NCBI RefSeq assembly: GCF_000377565.1
Contig: NZ_KB898353.1
Coordinates: 310,001-374,000, forward strand
Direction of reading: 5' to 3'
From: Rhizobium sp. 2MFCol3.1
GTDB taxonomy: Bacteria; Pseudomonadota; Alphaproteobacteria; Rhizobiales; Rhizobiaceae
Length of the DNA stretch: 64,000 bases
This document shows positions 1 through 13,300 of the stretch, one piece after another. Positions within the stretch are counted from its first letter, which is position 1; the number at the start of each line of letters is the position of its first letter. Below the pieces are notes generated by a model. It had not been told where the DNA came from. It saw only the letters and a program-made list of their open reading frames with translations, and made no database searches. The position numbers and the translations under genes were made by a program.

Positions 1-965
1 TTGGTGGCGATATAGTCGTTGGAATCGTAGTTCGGGCCAGCGTAGAGGTTGATGCCGGGCAGCAGGTCGAGAAGCGCCGCATCCACTTCGCGCTCGTTGA
101 TTCGCAGCCGGTAGGAGATTTCGCGCATCTCCGGGCGGTTGGTGGCGGCGATATTGAACATCTCCTGCGAGGTGTAGCTGATCTTCAGCTGCGTATCGCG
201 GCGCTTGGGAACCTCGAGCGTGAATTCCGTGCCGGGGTTTACGTTCATCAGCGCGGAAAGCTGCGTCTTGGCGACCAGCAGTTCGCCTTCCAGCAGTTCC
301 ACCTCGCGCTTGACCTCGATCAGTTCGCGCTCATAGGTAAGCGCCACAAGCGGCGACGTTTCGCCGTTGGACGAAAGATTGCGGGTGTCCTTAAGCGCGC
401 GGGCGACACGGCCTTCCAGCGCGCGCATGCGGCCGACGAGACGCTGGTAGCTCACCGCGCGCCAATAGGCCGTGCGGACATCCTCGATCACCTTGTTGAC
501 CATACGCCGCTTCATCTCATCCTGAACCAGCACTTCGTCGGTCGCCTGCTTTGCGCGCACATAGGAGAGGCCGAAATCGAGGATGTTCCACGAGGATGTT
601 AGGTCGGCCGTGACAATACTATCATCGCGAGTAGAGGCCTCGGTGGGGTCCGCTTCGCTGCGGCCGGCATAGCCTGCGCCGGCTACAATCTTAGGCAGTG
701 CGGAATAGCTCACCAGATCCGCCTCCCGTAATTTCAGCGCCGCCTGCATGACCTCTACCTTCGTATCGAGGTTGTACTTCAAGGCCCTCGCCATGGCCTC
801 GTACAAGTCTACCCTGTCTGAAATGGGCTCTTGATTGGCGGTGGCAAGGGCAAGCCTCTCCTTGCCGAAATTTGCATGTGCCTCAGGGGGTAACGGTTTG
901 GGCGTAACGGTGCATCCGCTCGCGATCAAGCTGACGGAAACGACCAGAAATACAGGGATTTTCAT
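1..965 (-). CDS. TolC-family outer membrane efflux lipoprotein (partial)
   Basis: Reading the minus strand from the ATG at 965 gives an open frame of about 321 codons that runs off the left edge, so the C-terminus is missing. The N-terminus is a short hydrophobic signal peptide ending in an ASGC lipobox-like motif, so the protein is probably a lipoprotein. The rest is long amphipathic helices rich in Glu/Arg/Ala with Asn-Pro turns (for example 'TNRPEMREI' and 'DLLPGINLYAG'), typical of one TolC/OEP repeat. TolC proteins form the outer-membrane channel of type I secretion and efflux systems. The gene is divergent from the 25 kb surface-protein gene and shares its upstream region, so it may be the exit duct for that protein; this is inference. 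The adaptor and ABC genes of the same system could lie beyond the left edge. Confidence 0.85.
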   Translation of the reverse strand, partial: MKIPVFLVVSVSLIASGCTVTPKPLPPEAHANFGKERLALATANQEPISDRVDLYEAMARALKYNLDTKVEVMQAALKLREADLVSYSALPKIVAGAGYAGRSEADPTEASTRDDSIVTADLTSSWNILDFGLSYVRAKQATDEVLVQDEMKRRMVNKVIEDVRTAYWRAVSYQRLVGRMRALEGRVARALKDTRNLSSNGETSPLVALTYERELIEVKREVELLEGELLVAKTQLSALMNVNPGTEFTLEVPKRRDTQLKISYTSQEMFNIAATNRPEMREISYRLRINEREVDAALLDLLPGINLYAGPNYDSNDYIAT

Positions 966-1118
966 TCATTCATTCCTCGAACCTGTACCGCAGACAACGG
1001 TGTCTGACATGGGTGAAGTCTGCGGAAGTGCAATTGCAAGGGTGTAAAATACACAATCATGACGAGTACTTTGAATGCGAAACTGCCGCCTGATTGCCTT
1101 CAGTCTTTGCTAACATGG

Positions 1119-1134
1119 TTAATCAAGACTTAAC
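1119..1134. promoter_or_regulatory. CtrA-type binding box (TTAA-N7-TTAAC)
   Basis: The sequence TTAATCAAGACTTAAC matches the full alphaproteobacterial CtrA consensus TTAA-N7-TTAAC exactly. It lies in the 429 bp region between the divergent tolC-like gene (start 965) and the giant surface-protein gene (start 1395). A degenerate second copy (TTAG-N7-TTAA) is at 1253-1267. CtrA is the cell-cycle master regulator that often controls surface and polar genes. Its action here is inferred from the motif alone. Confidence 0.6.
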
Positions 1135-1394
1135 AAAACACAATTTTTCAGAGCATTCTTTATTGGTGTGTGCTAAATGATGTCTCGGATGGATACGGCT
1201 GCAAGCTCCTGTCATGGTTGATTTAGTACAAACTAATTGCTGGTGCGGAAAATTAGGAATTTGTTAATTCTCTGCTCACTACGGTTGAAAAAGCCGACAT
1301 TGGGAGTCGGTTCCGAGGATGACTAACATCGCTGACATGCCGGGATAGTAAGGGCACCCGGCCAACGAAAACGATCTGTCGTGGAGGAAACCCC

Positions 1395-4300
1395 ATGAAC
1401 GAACGCTACGTTCGCCCCGCCCCTGACCGCATCGAAAAGGTGCGGAGTAGGAATGCCAAGCCGAAATACGGCTCGATGTTGATGGAGTTGGAACAACGCA
1501 TCGCATTCGACGCCGCCGGCGCGGCGACCGTGGAAAAATCCCAGGAAAAAACCCACCAGGATCAAGGGGATCACGGCTCCGCCGAGACCGCCCAGCATGA
1601 CGGCGCCAGCGATGGCCATGATGCGCTGGTGGCGGCGCTCGCCGAACACCAGGCTGCTTCGGCAGCACCCGAGACGTCAGCCGTCGCACAGCCGCGCCAG
1701 GTGGTGGTGATCGATTCCTCCGTGCCCGACTACCAGGCGCTGGTCAAAGACCTGGGCGACAATTTCAAAATCATCGTCGTCGACCCGAACGAGAACGGCG
1801 TTCACGAGCTCGCCGAAACGCTCTCGTCGATGCACGATGTCGAAGCGATCCACATCATCTCGCACGGCAAGGAAGGCTTCCTGCAGCTCGGTTCCGCGTC
1901 GCTGACGGCAACCACGATGGCGACCGACTACGCCGCCGACCTGACGTCTATTCGCAGCTCCTTGACCGATAATGCCGATATTCTCGTCTACGGCTGCAAT
2001 TTCGCCGAGGGCGAAACGGGCACGAACGCCGTCAAGATGCTCGGCTACCTCACCGGCGCCGACGTCGCTGCCTCGACCGACCCGACCGGAAGTGCTGCCC
2101 TCGGCGGCAACTGGGATCTCGAATACCACGACGGCGATATCGCCTCTGACCTCATCGGCACGGACAAGAGTCATGCGGATTACGCCGATACGCTGAACAT
2201 CGCCTCGTCGAACGGCAACGGTGCTCTACTGGTCTCGGCCGGGCGGTCGATCTACAGCGTCGACGTGCTGACCGGCAAAGCGACGATGATCACAACGGTG
2301 CCGACGTCCGTCGGCGGCATCACCATGTCGGACACGATCAACTCGCTGGCGGCCGATCAGTCAAATGGCCTGATCTATTACACCGACAGCAACTCGGTCG
2401 CAGGCAACAAAGCTCTGTTTGCCTATGACTACATCAACAACACCCACATCCTAGTCGATTCCGATCTGACCACGGGCGCCGCGACCAATATTGTTACGGG
2501 CACGACTGGCGTCGGCGGCGGCGCCGCGACATTCTTTGGCGGCGGCCTCTATCTTGGCGTCGAGAACGTTTCGGGAAGCAACGACCAGATCTACCGCATC
2601 ACCTTCAGCAACAATGGCCGCACCATGGCCGGCGCGACGGCATTCGGCGCACAGATCACGGCTGCGAACGACTGGGGCGACTTCGCCATAGATGCGGCCA
2701 ACAACACATTGCTCAGCATCACCACGCTTGGCATCACCCGCTACAATCTCTCGACGGGCGCGATCGTCGACAGCATCGCCAATGCCACGGGTGGCACCGG
2801 AGCGCAGGGCGGCGGCGACATCAACGGCAACACCTATCTCGTCGGCACCGACATCCGCCAGATCAACCCGGTCACGGGTGTTGCCATCGGATCGGCCGTG
2901 ACGATCACGACCAATGGCACGACCGCGCTCACCAACATCTCCGATGCCGCGCGCTGGACGCCGCCGACGGGAACGATCGGCGACAAGATCTTCGCCGACA
3001 ACGACAAGAGCGGCACCTTCAACACGGGCGATGGCGGCATCGGCGGTGTTACGGTGCAGCTGATCGACGACGTCAACGGCGACGGCCTGGTAAGCACCGG
3101 CGAACGCATTCTGGCGACGGATACGACCGACGCCAACGGCAACTATCTCTTCACCGGCGTTCTCCCCGGCCAGTATATCGTGCGCGTCACCGATGCGAAT
3201 GGTGTGCTTGGTACGGCGACGCTTACGACGGGAAGCACGACCCAATCGCTTGCGCTCGCCACGATCGGCGCCGCCAACCTCGCGGCGGACTTCGGCTATT
3301 ATGCCCAGGCACCAATCGTCGACCTCAATTCCGGCACGACGCCGACGCAGATCATCACCAATGGCGGCACGCCGGGGACCACAGGCTGGACGGTCGGCGG
3401 CACAGCGGGGGCGCAGGCCAATGGCGGCTTTGCCTGGACGCTGAACGGCGGAACCGGCACGCTGACACAAGCGAACGTGTCAGGCTGGACTGACGGTCTT
3501 GCGCCATCTGGTGCAGCGCAGCTGACATTCGATGTGGGTTGGAGCAACGATCTGCTGCTCGGCATCTCCAACGATAACAACACGCCGGCGACGGTGGATG
3601 TCACCATCGGCGGCGTGCTCTATGCGCGCATCACCACGGGCACGCTGAACGGAACGCCGAATACCGCCACCATCACCTATTTCAACGGTGCGACCGGATC
3701 ACCCTCCACGGTCGCCGCATCAGCCGCCGGCACGACGGCCTGGGGCCGCACCGCCGTTACCATCAACCTCCCCTCGACCGTGGTCGCCACCGGCGACCTC
3801 GTCTTCAGCTATTCCGCGGCCGGCGGCCTTTTGACGCCGAGCACGGACGATATCTTCATCGACAATGTCAGCGCCTTCCGCAACGTCGATACGGTGGCCG
3901 GCGTCAACTACACGACGACCTATACGGAAAACGGCGCCGGCGTATCGATCGGCAGCGCGGCGACTGACGTGCGCGATCTCGACAGCACCAACATGCGCTC
4001 GGCCACCATCGTGCTCACCAATGCGCAGGCCGGCGATGTGCTGACCGTCGGCACCTTGCCGAGCGGCATCACTGGATCGGTCGATACATCGGTTGCCGGA
4101 CAGGTCACCGTTACGCTGACGGGCTCGGCCACCAAGGCAAGCTATGCCACTGCGATCAAGGCCATCACCTTCTCCAACACCGGCGACAACCCGAGCACGA
4201 CGCCACGCGTCGTCAACGTCACGGTCAATGACGGCGGCCTGTCGTCGGCCGTTGCCACGTCCACCATCGCGGTCGTCGCCGTCAACGATGCGCCCGTCAA

Positions 4301-7300
4301 CAACCTGCCGGCCAGCTGGACGACCAACGAAGACACCAGCCTGGCGCTGTCGGGTCTTTCGATCACCGATCTCGACGCCGGCACCGGCCCGATGACGGTG
4401 ACGCTGAGCGTCGCCTCCGGCACGATCACCGCAACGGCCGGTGGCAGCGTCGGCGTATCGGGATCCGGAACCGGCACCATGGTGCTGACGGGCACGCTCG
4501 CCAATATCAATGCCTATCTCGCGTCTGCTGCAGCCCCCGTCTACGTTCCTGTCGCCGATGCCAACGGCACCGTCGTGCTGACCATGACGACCAACGACAA
4601 CGGCAACACCGGCACGGGCGGCGCGCTCACCGATGTCGATACGCGCAACATCATCATCAACCCGGTCAACGACGCGCCCGTGCTGGATCTCGATGGCTCG
4701 ACGACCGGAACCGGCTATTCGGTCGGTTACACGGAAAACGCCGCCGGCGTGGCGATCTCGAATACCAACAGCAGCGTCATCGACGTCGACAATACGAATA
4801 TGGCCTCGGCCTCGATCGTGATCACCAACGGTCAGGTCGGCGACCTCCTTACGGTCACCGGCACGCTGCCAGCGGGGATCACAGCCAGCTACAATGCCAC
4901 CACCTTCACCCTGACGCTGACTGGCTCGGCGACCAAGGCCAATTACGAGACCGCGCTCAGACAGGTGCTCTACACCTCGAGCTCCGACAACCCGACGCTG
5001 AATGGCGCCGCCGCATCGCGCAATATCAGCGTCACCGTCAATGACGGCGCTGCGAACTCCAACACCGCTGTCACTGCGGTTGCCATCACCGCCGTCAATG
5101 ATGCGCCCGTCAACACGCTGCCCGTGAGCTGGACGACCAACGAAGACACCAGCGTCGCGTTGACTGGCCTGTCGATCATCGATCCGGATGCCGGCACAGG
5201 CTCGATGACCGTCCGGCTGCAGGTTCCGACAGGCGTCTTGACCGCCACGGCCGGCGGCTCCGTCACGGTCTCAGGTTCTGGTACCGGCACGCTGGTGCTG
5301 ACAGGCACGCTCGCCAATCTCAACGCCTACCTGGCATCGAGTGCGGCTCCCGTCTATGTGCCGGTGGCCGACGCCAATGGCAGCGTCACGGTGACCATGA
5401 CGACGAACGATCTCGGCAATTTCGGCACCGGCGGTCCGCTCACCGATACCGACACGGCCGTGATCAACATCACGCCCGTCAACGATCCGCCGATCCTCGA
5501 TCTCGACGCATCGGGCGCCGGCACCGGCTTCACCACGACCTACACCGAAAACGACCCCGGCGTTGCCATCGCCGATACCGATGGCGTGATTACCGACATT
5601 GACAGCGCCAATATGGCCTCGCTGTCGGCGGTCATCACCAATGGCCAGGCGGGCGACCTTCTGGCGGTCGCCGGCACGCTGCCCGCGGGCATCACCGCGA
5701 GCTACAATTCCACGACCTTTACCCTGACGCTCAGCGGTTCGGCCCCGCGCGCCAGCTACGAGACGGCGTTGCAGCAGATACGTTTCCTGTCGAGTTCGGA
5801 AAACCCATCCACCACGCCGCGCAGTATCAACGTCACGGTCAACGACGGCGCCGCCAATTCCAACGTCGCGGTCGCCACAGTCAACGTCATCGCCGTCAAC
5901 GACGCGCCGGTGAATACGGTGCCGACGTCGGTGACGCTGAGCGAGGACGTACAGACGGCGATCTCTGGCATTTCCGTCAGTGACGTCGACAGCGGCTCAG
6001 TCACCGTCACCCTGTCGGTCGCGAACGGCACCCTGTCGCCCTCGGTTATCGCCGGAACCGTCACCGGCAATGGCACGGCCTCGGTCACCGTCTCGGGCAC
6101 GCTTGCACAGGTCAACAGCGTGCTCGCCTCGCTGCGCTACACCGGCCGCGCGGATTATAATGGCTCGGACACTCTTGTCGTCTCCACGTCCGACGGTTCG
6201 CTAACGGACACGGACAATGTCGCGATCACGGTCACGCCTGTGGCTGATATCACGCCGGATACGGTGGCGACGGCCGAAGACACGGCAATCACCTTCAACG
6301 TCATCACCGGGACTAACGGCGCCACCGCCGATACCTTCAAGGATCCCGGCCGCGCCGTCACGTCGGTCACGCAGCCGCCGGCCGGGCAGGGCAGCGTCAC
6401 CTTCGCCGCCGACGGAACGCTGGTCTATACGCCATCCGCGAACTTCAACGGACAGACGGCATTCACCTACACGGTCACGGCAGGCGGTGTCACCGAGACG
6501 GCCACCGTCACGGTCAATGTCAGCGCCGTCAACGATGCGCCGGTGAACAGCCTGCCGGCATCCGGCTGGAGCACCAGCGAGGACACGTCCATCGCGCTTT
6601 CCGGCCTGTCGATCTCCGACGTCGATGCCGGCACCGGCACGATGACAGTGACGCTCGCTGTCTCCGGCGGTACGGTTTCGGCGACCTCGGGCGCCGGTGT
6701 CACCATCTCCGGATCGGGATCGGCGTCGCTGACCTTGTCGGGCACGCTTTCGGCGATCAACGCCTATCTGGCGTCAGCCGCCGCGCCGCAGTTCAACCCG
6801 GCCGCCAATGCCAGCGGCCCGGTGACATTGACGATGACGACCAACGACGGCGGCAATACCGGCTCCGGCGGCGCGCTCACCGATGTCGACACGCGCACCA
6901 TCACCATCGATCCCGTCAACGACGCGCCCGTCAACACGCTGCCGGCCGGCGGCTGGTCGGTCAACGAGGATACGGCGCTTGCGCTGACGGGGCTTGCGAT
7001 CTCGGATGTCGATGCCGGCAGCGGCACGATGACCGTCGTGCTCGGCGTCAATTCCGGGCAGCTGACCGCCGTATCCGGATCGGGTGTCACGATCAGCGGC
7101 TCCGGCACCTCGTCGCTGACGCTCTCGGGCACGCTTGCCAGCATCAACGCCTATCTCGCCAGCACCGCGCGGCCGGTCTACACGCCCGTGGCCGATTTCA
7201 ACGGCGCGGTCACGCTGACGATGACGACGAACGACGGCGGCAACACCGGGTCGGGCGGCGCGCTGACCGACGTGGATACAGCAACCATCACCGTCATCGC

Positions 7301-10300
7301 CGTCAACGACGCGCCGACGCTCGATCTCGACACATCGGCGGCCGGCACCGGCTACGCGGCCAGCTATACGGAAAACGCCGCCGGCGTTGCCATCGTCAAC
7401 ACCGGCGTTCTCGTCGCCGACGTCGACAACGCCAACATGGCATCGGCGACGATCGTCATCTCCAATGGACAAGCCGGCGACGTGCTGTCGGTTACCGGCA
7501 CGCTGCCATCGGGCATCACTGCCAGCTACAACGCCTCGACCTACACGCTAACCTTGACCGGCTCGGCGACCAAAGCCGCCTACCAGACGGCGCTCGGTCA
7601 AATCCGCTACGCCTCGACCTCCGATGATCCGGGTGCGGTGACCCGCTCGATCAACGTCACCGTATCCGATGGTGCGGCGTCGTCGAACACCGCCGTGGCG
7701 ACGGTCGCGGTCACGCCCGTCAACGACCCGCCCGTCAACACGCTGCCTGCGGGCGGCTGGACGATGAACGAGGACGGCACGCTGTCGCTGACCGGCCTCT
7801 CCGTGGCCGATCCCGATATCGGCTCGGGCACGGCGACGGTGACGCTCTCGGTCGGCTCCGGCGTGCTGACGGCTGCAAGCGGCTCGGGGGTGACCATCAC
7901 CGGCTCGGGCACCGCCACCATCACGCTGTCGGGCACGCTCACGAGCATCAACGCCTATCTGGCCAGCACCGCCCGGCCGAGCTATGCGCCGGTCGCAGAT
8001 TTCAACGGCAGCGTGACGCTGACGATGACAAGCAGCGACGGCCAGCTAACTGACACCGATACGCAGACAATCGCGATAACCGCTGTCGCCGATATCGCCA
8101 ACGATACGGCCACGACGAACGAGGACACGGCGGTCGTCATCGCCGTCGATGCCAATGACAGCTTCGAAAACGCCGGCCACACGATCACCGCGATCAACGG
8201 CTCGGCCATCGTCGCGAACGGCGTCGTCAACGTCACCAGCGGCACGGTTCGCCTCAATGCCGATGGCACGCTGACCTTCACGCCATCGGCCAACGTCAAC
8301 GGCAGCACCAGCTTCACCTATACGGTCACCTCCGGCGGCGTGACTGAGACCGCGACCGTCAACGTGACCATCGTGCCGGTTAACGATGCGCCGGTGAATA
8401 CCGTTCCGGGCGCCCAGACCGTTGCCGAGGATACGCCGCTGGCCGTTTCAGGCGTGTCGGTCGCCGATGTCGATGGCGACGTGCTGACCACGACGGTAAC
8501 CGTCACCAACGGCATCGCCAATGTGACGACGGGAACCGGGGCGACGATCGCCAACAACGGCACGTCCTCGGTCCGGCTGTCCGGCACGGCCGCGCAGATC
8601 AACGCGGCGCTAGCCGGCCTCACCTACACCGCCACCGCAGACTATAACGGCGCGGCGCAGCTGACCGTCGTCACGACGGATGGCTCTTTGACCGACACCG
8701 ATACGGTGGCGATAACAATCACCCCGGTCGCCGATATCGTCGCCGACAACCTGACGACCAACGAAGACACGGCCATCACCTTCAACGCCATCACCGGCAC
8801 GAACGGCGCCTCGGCCGACAATTTCGAGAATGCGGGCAGGGCGATCACATCGGTCACGCAACCCCCGGCCGGCCAGGGCACCGTCACCTTCGCCGCCGAT
8901 GGCACGATCACCTATACGCCGGCAGCCAATTTCAACGGCACGACGAGCTTCACCTATACGGTCACATCAGGCGGCGTGACGGAAACCGCGACTGTGACCA
9001 TCGTGGTCAACCCAGTCAACGATGCGCCCGTCAACACCGTGCCGACGGCACAGACGACGGCGGAAGACACCTCCATCGTCTTCTCGTCCTCCGCCGGCAA
9101 TGCGATCGTCGTCTCCGATGTCGACAATGGAACGCTGACGGTGACGGTCACAGTCACCAATGGCTCCTTCTCGCTGTCTGGCACATCCGGCCTGTCGTTC
9201 AGCGCCGGCGACGGCACGGCCGACCAGACGATGACCTTCACTGGCACCACGGCGGCGATCAATACGGCGCTCGCGGGCGCGAGCTATGCGCCGGTTGCCG
9301 ATTATAACGGCTCGGCGCAGATCTCGGTGCAGACCTCCGACGGTTCGCTCAGCGCCACCAGCACCATCCCTGTCACCGTCACCCCGGTCGCCGACATCGC
9401 CAATGATTCCGTGTCTACGGATGAGGACGTTCCCGCTGTCATCTCGGTCCTTGCAAACGACAGTTTCGAGAACCCGGGCCGCGCGATCACCGCCGTCAAC
9501 GGCACCGCGATCACCGCAGGCGGTGCGGCTGTCACCGTTGCCAACGGCACGGTGCGGCTGAATGCCTCCAGCCAGCTGATCTTCACGCCGACGCTCGACT
9601 ATAACGGCGTGACGACCTTCACCTATACCGTCACCTCGGGCGGAGTGACTGAGACCGCGCAGGTCACCGTCGCCGTCGCTTCGGTGAATACACCGCCCGT
9701 CAATACGCTGCCGCCCTCCTTCACCGCGATCGAGGATACTTCTCTCGGCCTCGCCGGCCTGCAGATCAGCGATCAGGACGCCGGCTCCGGCACGATGACG
9801 GTGACGCTGTCGGTCAATTCCGGCGTGCTCTCGGCGCTTGGCGCCGGCGGCGTTTCGGTGAGCGGCTCCGGATCCCAGGCTCTGACGCTGTCCGGCACGT
9901 TGACCGATATCAACGCCTATCTCGCCGGCGCGACGCGTCCGAGCTTTACGCCATCAGCCAATTCCACCGCCAGCGTCACGCTGACGATGACCACCAACGA
10001 CAACGGCAATACCGGCGGCCCCTCGCTCGTTGATATCGATACGGCGACGATTGCGATTACATCAGTCAACGATGCGCCTGCCGGCACAGACAATACGGTC
10101 ACCATCAACGAGGACAGCGTCTACACCTTCTCGGCCGCAAGCTTCGGCTTTACCGATCCCAACGACAGCCCGGCCAACAGCCTCGCCGCCGTCGTCATCA
10201 CCACGCTGCCGACAAACGGCGTGCTCTCGCTCGGCGGCACCGCCGTCACCGCCGGCCAGGTCATCTCCGCCGCCAATCTCGGCAACCTCACCTTCACGCC

Positions 10301-13300
10301 GGCGGCCAATGCCAACGGCACGGCGCTCGCCTCCTTCACCTTCCAGGTCCGCGACAATGGCGGCACCGCGAACGGCGGCCAGGATACCGACCAGAGCCCG
10401 AACAGCTTCACCTTCAACGTCACGGCCGTCAACGACGCGCCGGTCAACACGCTGCCCGCGAGCTTCGGTACCAACGAGGATACGGCGCTGTCGCTGGCCG
10501 GCCTGCAGGTCTCCGATGTCGATGCCGGCTCCGGTTCGATCATTGTGACGCTCCGTGTCAATTCCGGCACGCTCGCCGCCACCGGCGGCTCCGGCGTCAC
10601 CGTCAGCGGTTCCGGATCGGGCACCTTGGTGCTGACCGGCACGCTCTCCAACATCAACGGCTTCCTTGCCGCAGCGGGCACCCGCCCGGTCTTCAACCCC
10701 GCCGCCAACGCCAATGGCGCGGTAACGCTGACGATGGTGACCAACGACAATGGCAACACCGGCAGCGGCGGCGCCTTGTCCGATACCGATACGGCGACGA
10801 TATCAGTGGCGCCGGTCAATGACGCGCCTGTCGGTTCCGATACGGCGATCACCACCAACGAGGATACTGCCTTCTCCGGCACGCTGCCCGTCGCCACCGA
10901 TGTCGATGGTGACAGCCTGACCTATGGCGCCGGATCGATCGCGCCGTCGCATGGCACCGTCGTGGTCAATCCCAACGGTACCTATACCTATACCCCATCC
11001 GCCAACTTCAACGGCGCCGACAGCTTCACCTACAGCGTCACCGACGGTACCGTCACGGTGCAATATCTGGTCAGCGTGACGGTCAATTCGGTCAACGACG
11101 CGCCTGTCGGCGTCAACGATACCGCCCAGACCAATGCGGGCGTGAGCACCAGCCTCAACGTGCTCGCCAACGACACCGATGTGGATGGCGACGTGCTGCA
11201 GGTCTCTGCCATCAACGGCGTCGCCGGCAATGTCGGGCTTGCCGTCACGGGTTCGAACGGCGGCACGTTCACGATCGGCGCCAATGGTGCGGCGGTGTTC
11301 AATCCGGGCACGGCGTTTACCGACCTTCCGGCCGGCCAGAGCCGCACCTCCAGCGTCACCTACCAGCTGTCCGACGGCCATGGCGGCTTCTCGACGGCGA
11401 CTGTCACGGTGACGGTCACGGGTGTCAACGATGCGCCGATCTCCACGCCGATCGCCAACCAGACCGGCAACGATGCGCAGGCGGTGACGCTCAATGTCGG
11501 CGGCAATTTCAGCGATCCCGATACCGGCGACACGCTGACCTTCACCGCGACCGGTCTTCCTCCGGGCCTGACGATCAACGCCACGACCGGTGTCATCTCC
11601 GGTACCATCAACCGCAGCGCCAGCGTCAACGGTCCTTATGCCGTCACGGTGACGGCAACCGACAGCAGCGGGGCGACAGCGAACCGCAGCTTCACCTGGG
11701 CCGTCCTCAACCCGCCGCCGGTGGCCGCCGCCGACAATCTGGCGACGACCGAGAACTCTCCGCTCACGGGCTCCGTCTTCGACAACAATGGTAACGGCGT
11801 CGATTCCGATCCCGATGGCGACCCGATTTCCGTCTCGGCGGTCGGTGGCACCGGCGCCGGTGTCGGCCAGGCCGTGGCCGGCTCGAACGGTGGTACCTTC
11901 ACGATCAACGCCGATGGCACCTACGCCTTCAATCCAGGCACCGCCTTCGACGATTTCGCCGCCGGCGCAACACGCGTCACGACCGTGACCTACACGATCA
12001 CCGACGGCCAGGGCGGCTTCTCGACGGCAACGGTGACCGTAACCGTCACCGGCCTGAACGATGCGCCGGTCGCGGTGGTTGACAGCTTCACCACCAACGA
12101 GGACACATCCGTCACCTTCGACGTCCGCACCAATGACAGCGATGTCGACGGCGGCACGCTTGCTGTCACGGCGATCAATGGCACCGCCATCGTTTCCGGC
12201 GGCTCGGTTGCCGTTACCGGCGGCGTGGTCACGCTCAATGCCGATGGCCGGCTGACCTTCACGCCGACGGCCGACTACAACGGCAGGCCAACCTTCACCT
12301 ATACAATCACCGACGGCCAGGGCGGCACGGCGAGCGCGACGGTCACCGGCACCGTCAACCCGGTTCAGGACCCGCCGGTCGCCGCCAACGACAGCTTCAC
12401 CACCAACGAGGATACTGCGGTCACCTTCGATGTGCGCGCCAACGACAGCGACGTCGATGGCGACGCGCTTGCCGTGATCCAGATCAACGGCTCGAACATC
12501 GCGTCCGGCGGCTCGGTCGCCGTCACCGGCGGCAGCGTCCGGCTGAACGCCGATGGCACGCTGACCTTTACACCATCGGCCAACTACAACGGCAATCCGA
12601 GCTTCACCTACACCATCTCCGACGGCCATGGCGGCACCGCGACGGCAGCCGTCAACGGTACCGTCAACCCCGTCCAGGATCCGCCGGTCGCGCAGAACGA
12701 CAGCTTCACGACACCGGAAGACCAAGCCGTCACCATCGCCGTTCTCGCCAACGACAGCGATCCGGATGGCGACGCGCTGACGATCACTGAGATCAACGGC
12801 ACCGGCATCACGGTCGGCAATTCCGTGGCGATCACCGGCGGCAGCGTCACGCTGAACGCCAACGGCACGCTGACCTTCACGCCGACGGCGAATTTCAACG
12901 GCAGCCCGAGCTTCACCTACACCGTCTCCGACGGCAATGGCGGCACGGCGACGGCAACCGTCAACGGTACGGTAACGCCGGTCAACGACATACCCGTCGC
13001 TGTTGCCGACAGCTTCACGACGCCAGAGGATACTGCCGTCACCTTCGATGTGCTTGGCAATGACAGCGATGTCGACGGCGACACGCTCACCGTGACCGCG
13101 ATCAATGGCGCCAATATCGCGGCCGGCGGGGTGGTTACCGTCACCGGCGGCACGGTGCGGCTGAACGCCAACGGCACGCTGACCTTCACGCCTGCTGCCA
13201 ACTACAATGGCAGCCCGAGCTTCACCTACACGGTCTCGGACGGCAATGGCGGAACCGCGACCGCTACAGTCAGCGGCAGCGTGACGCCGGTGAACGATGC

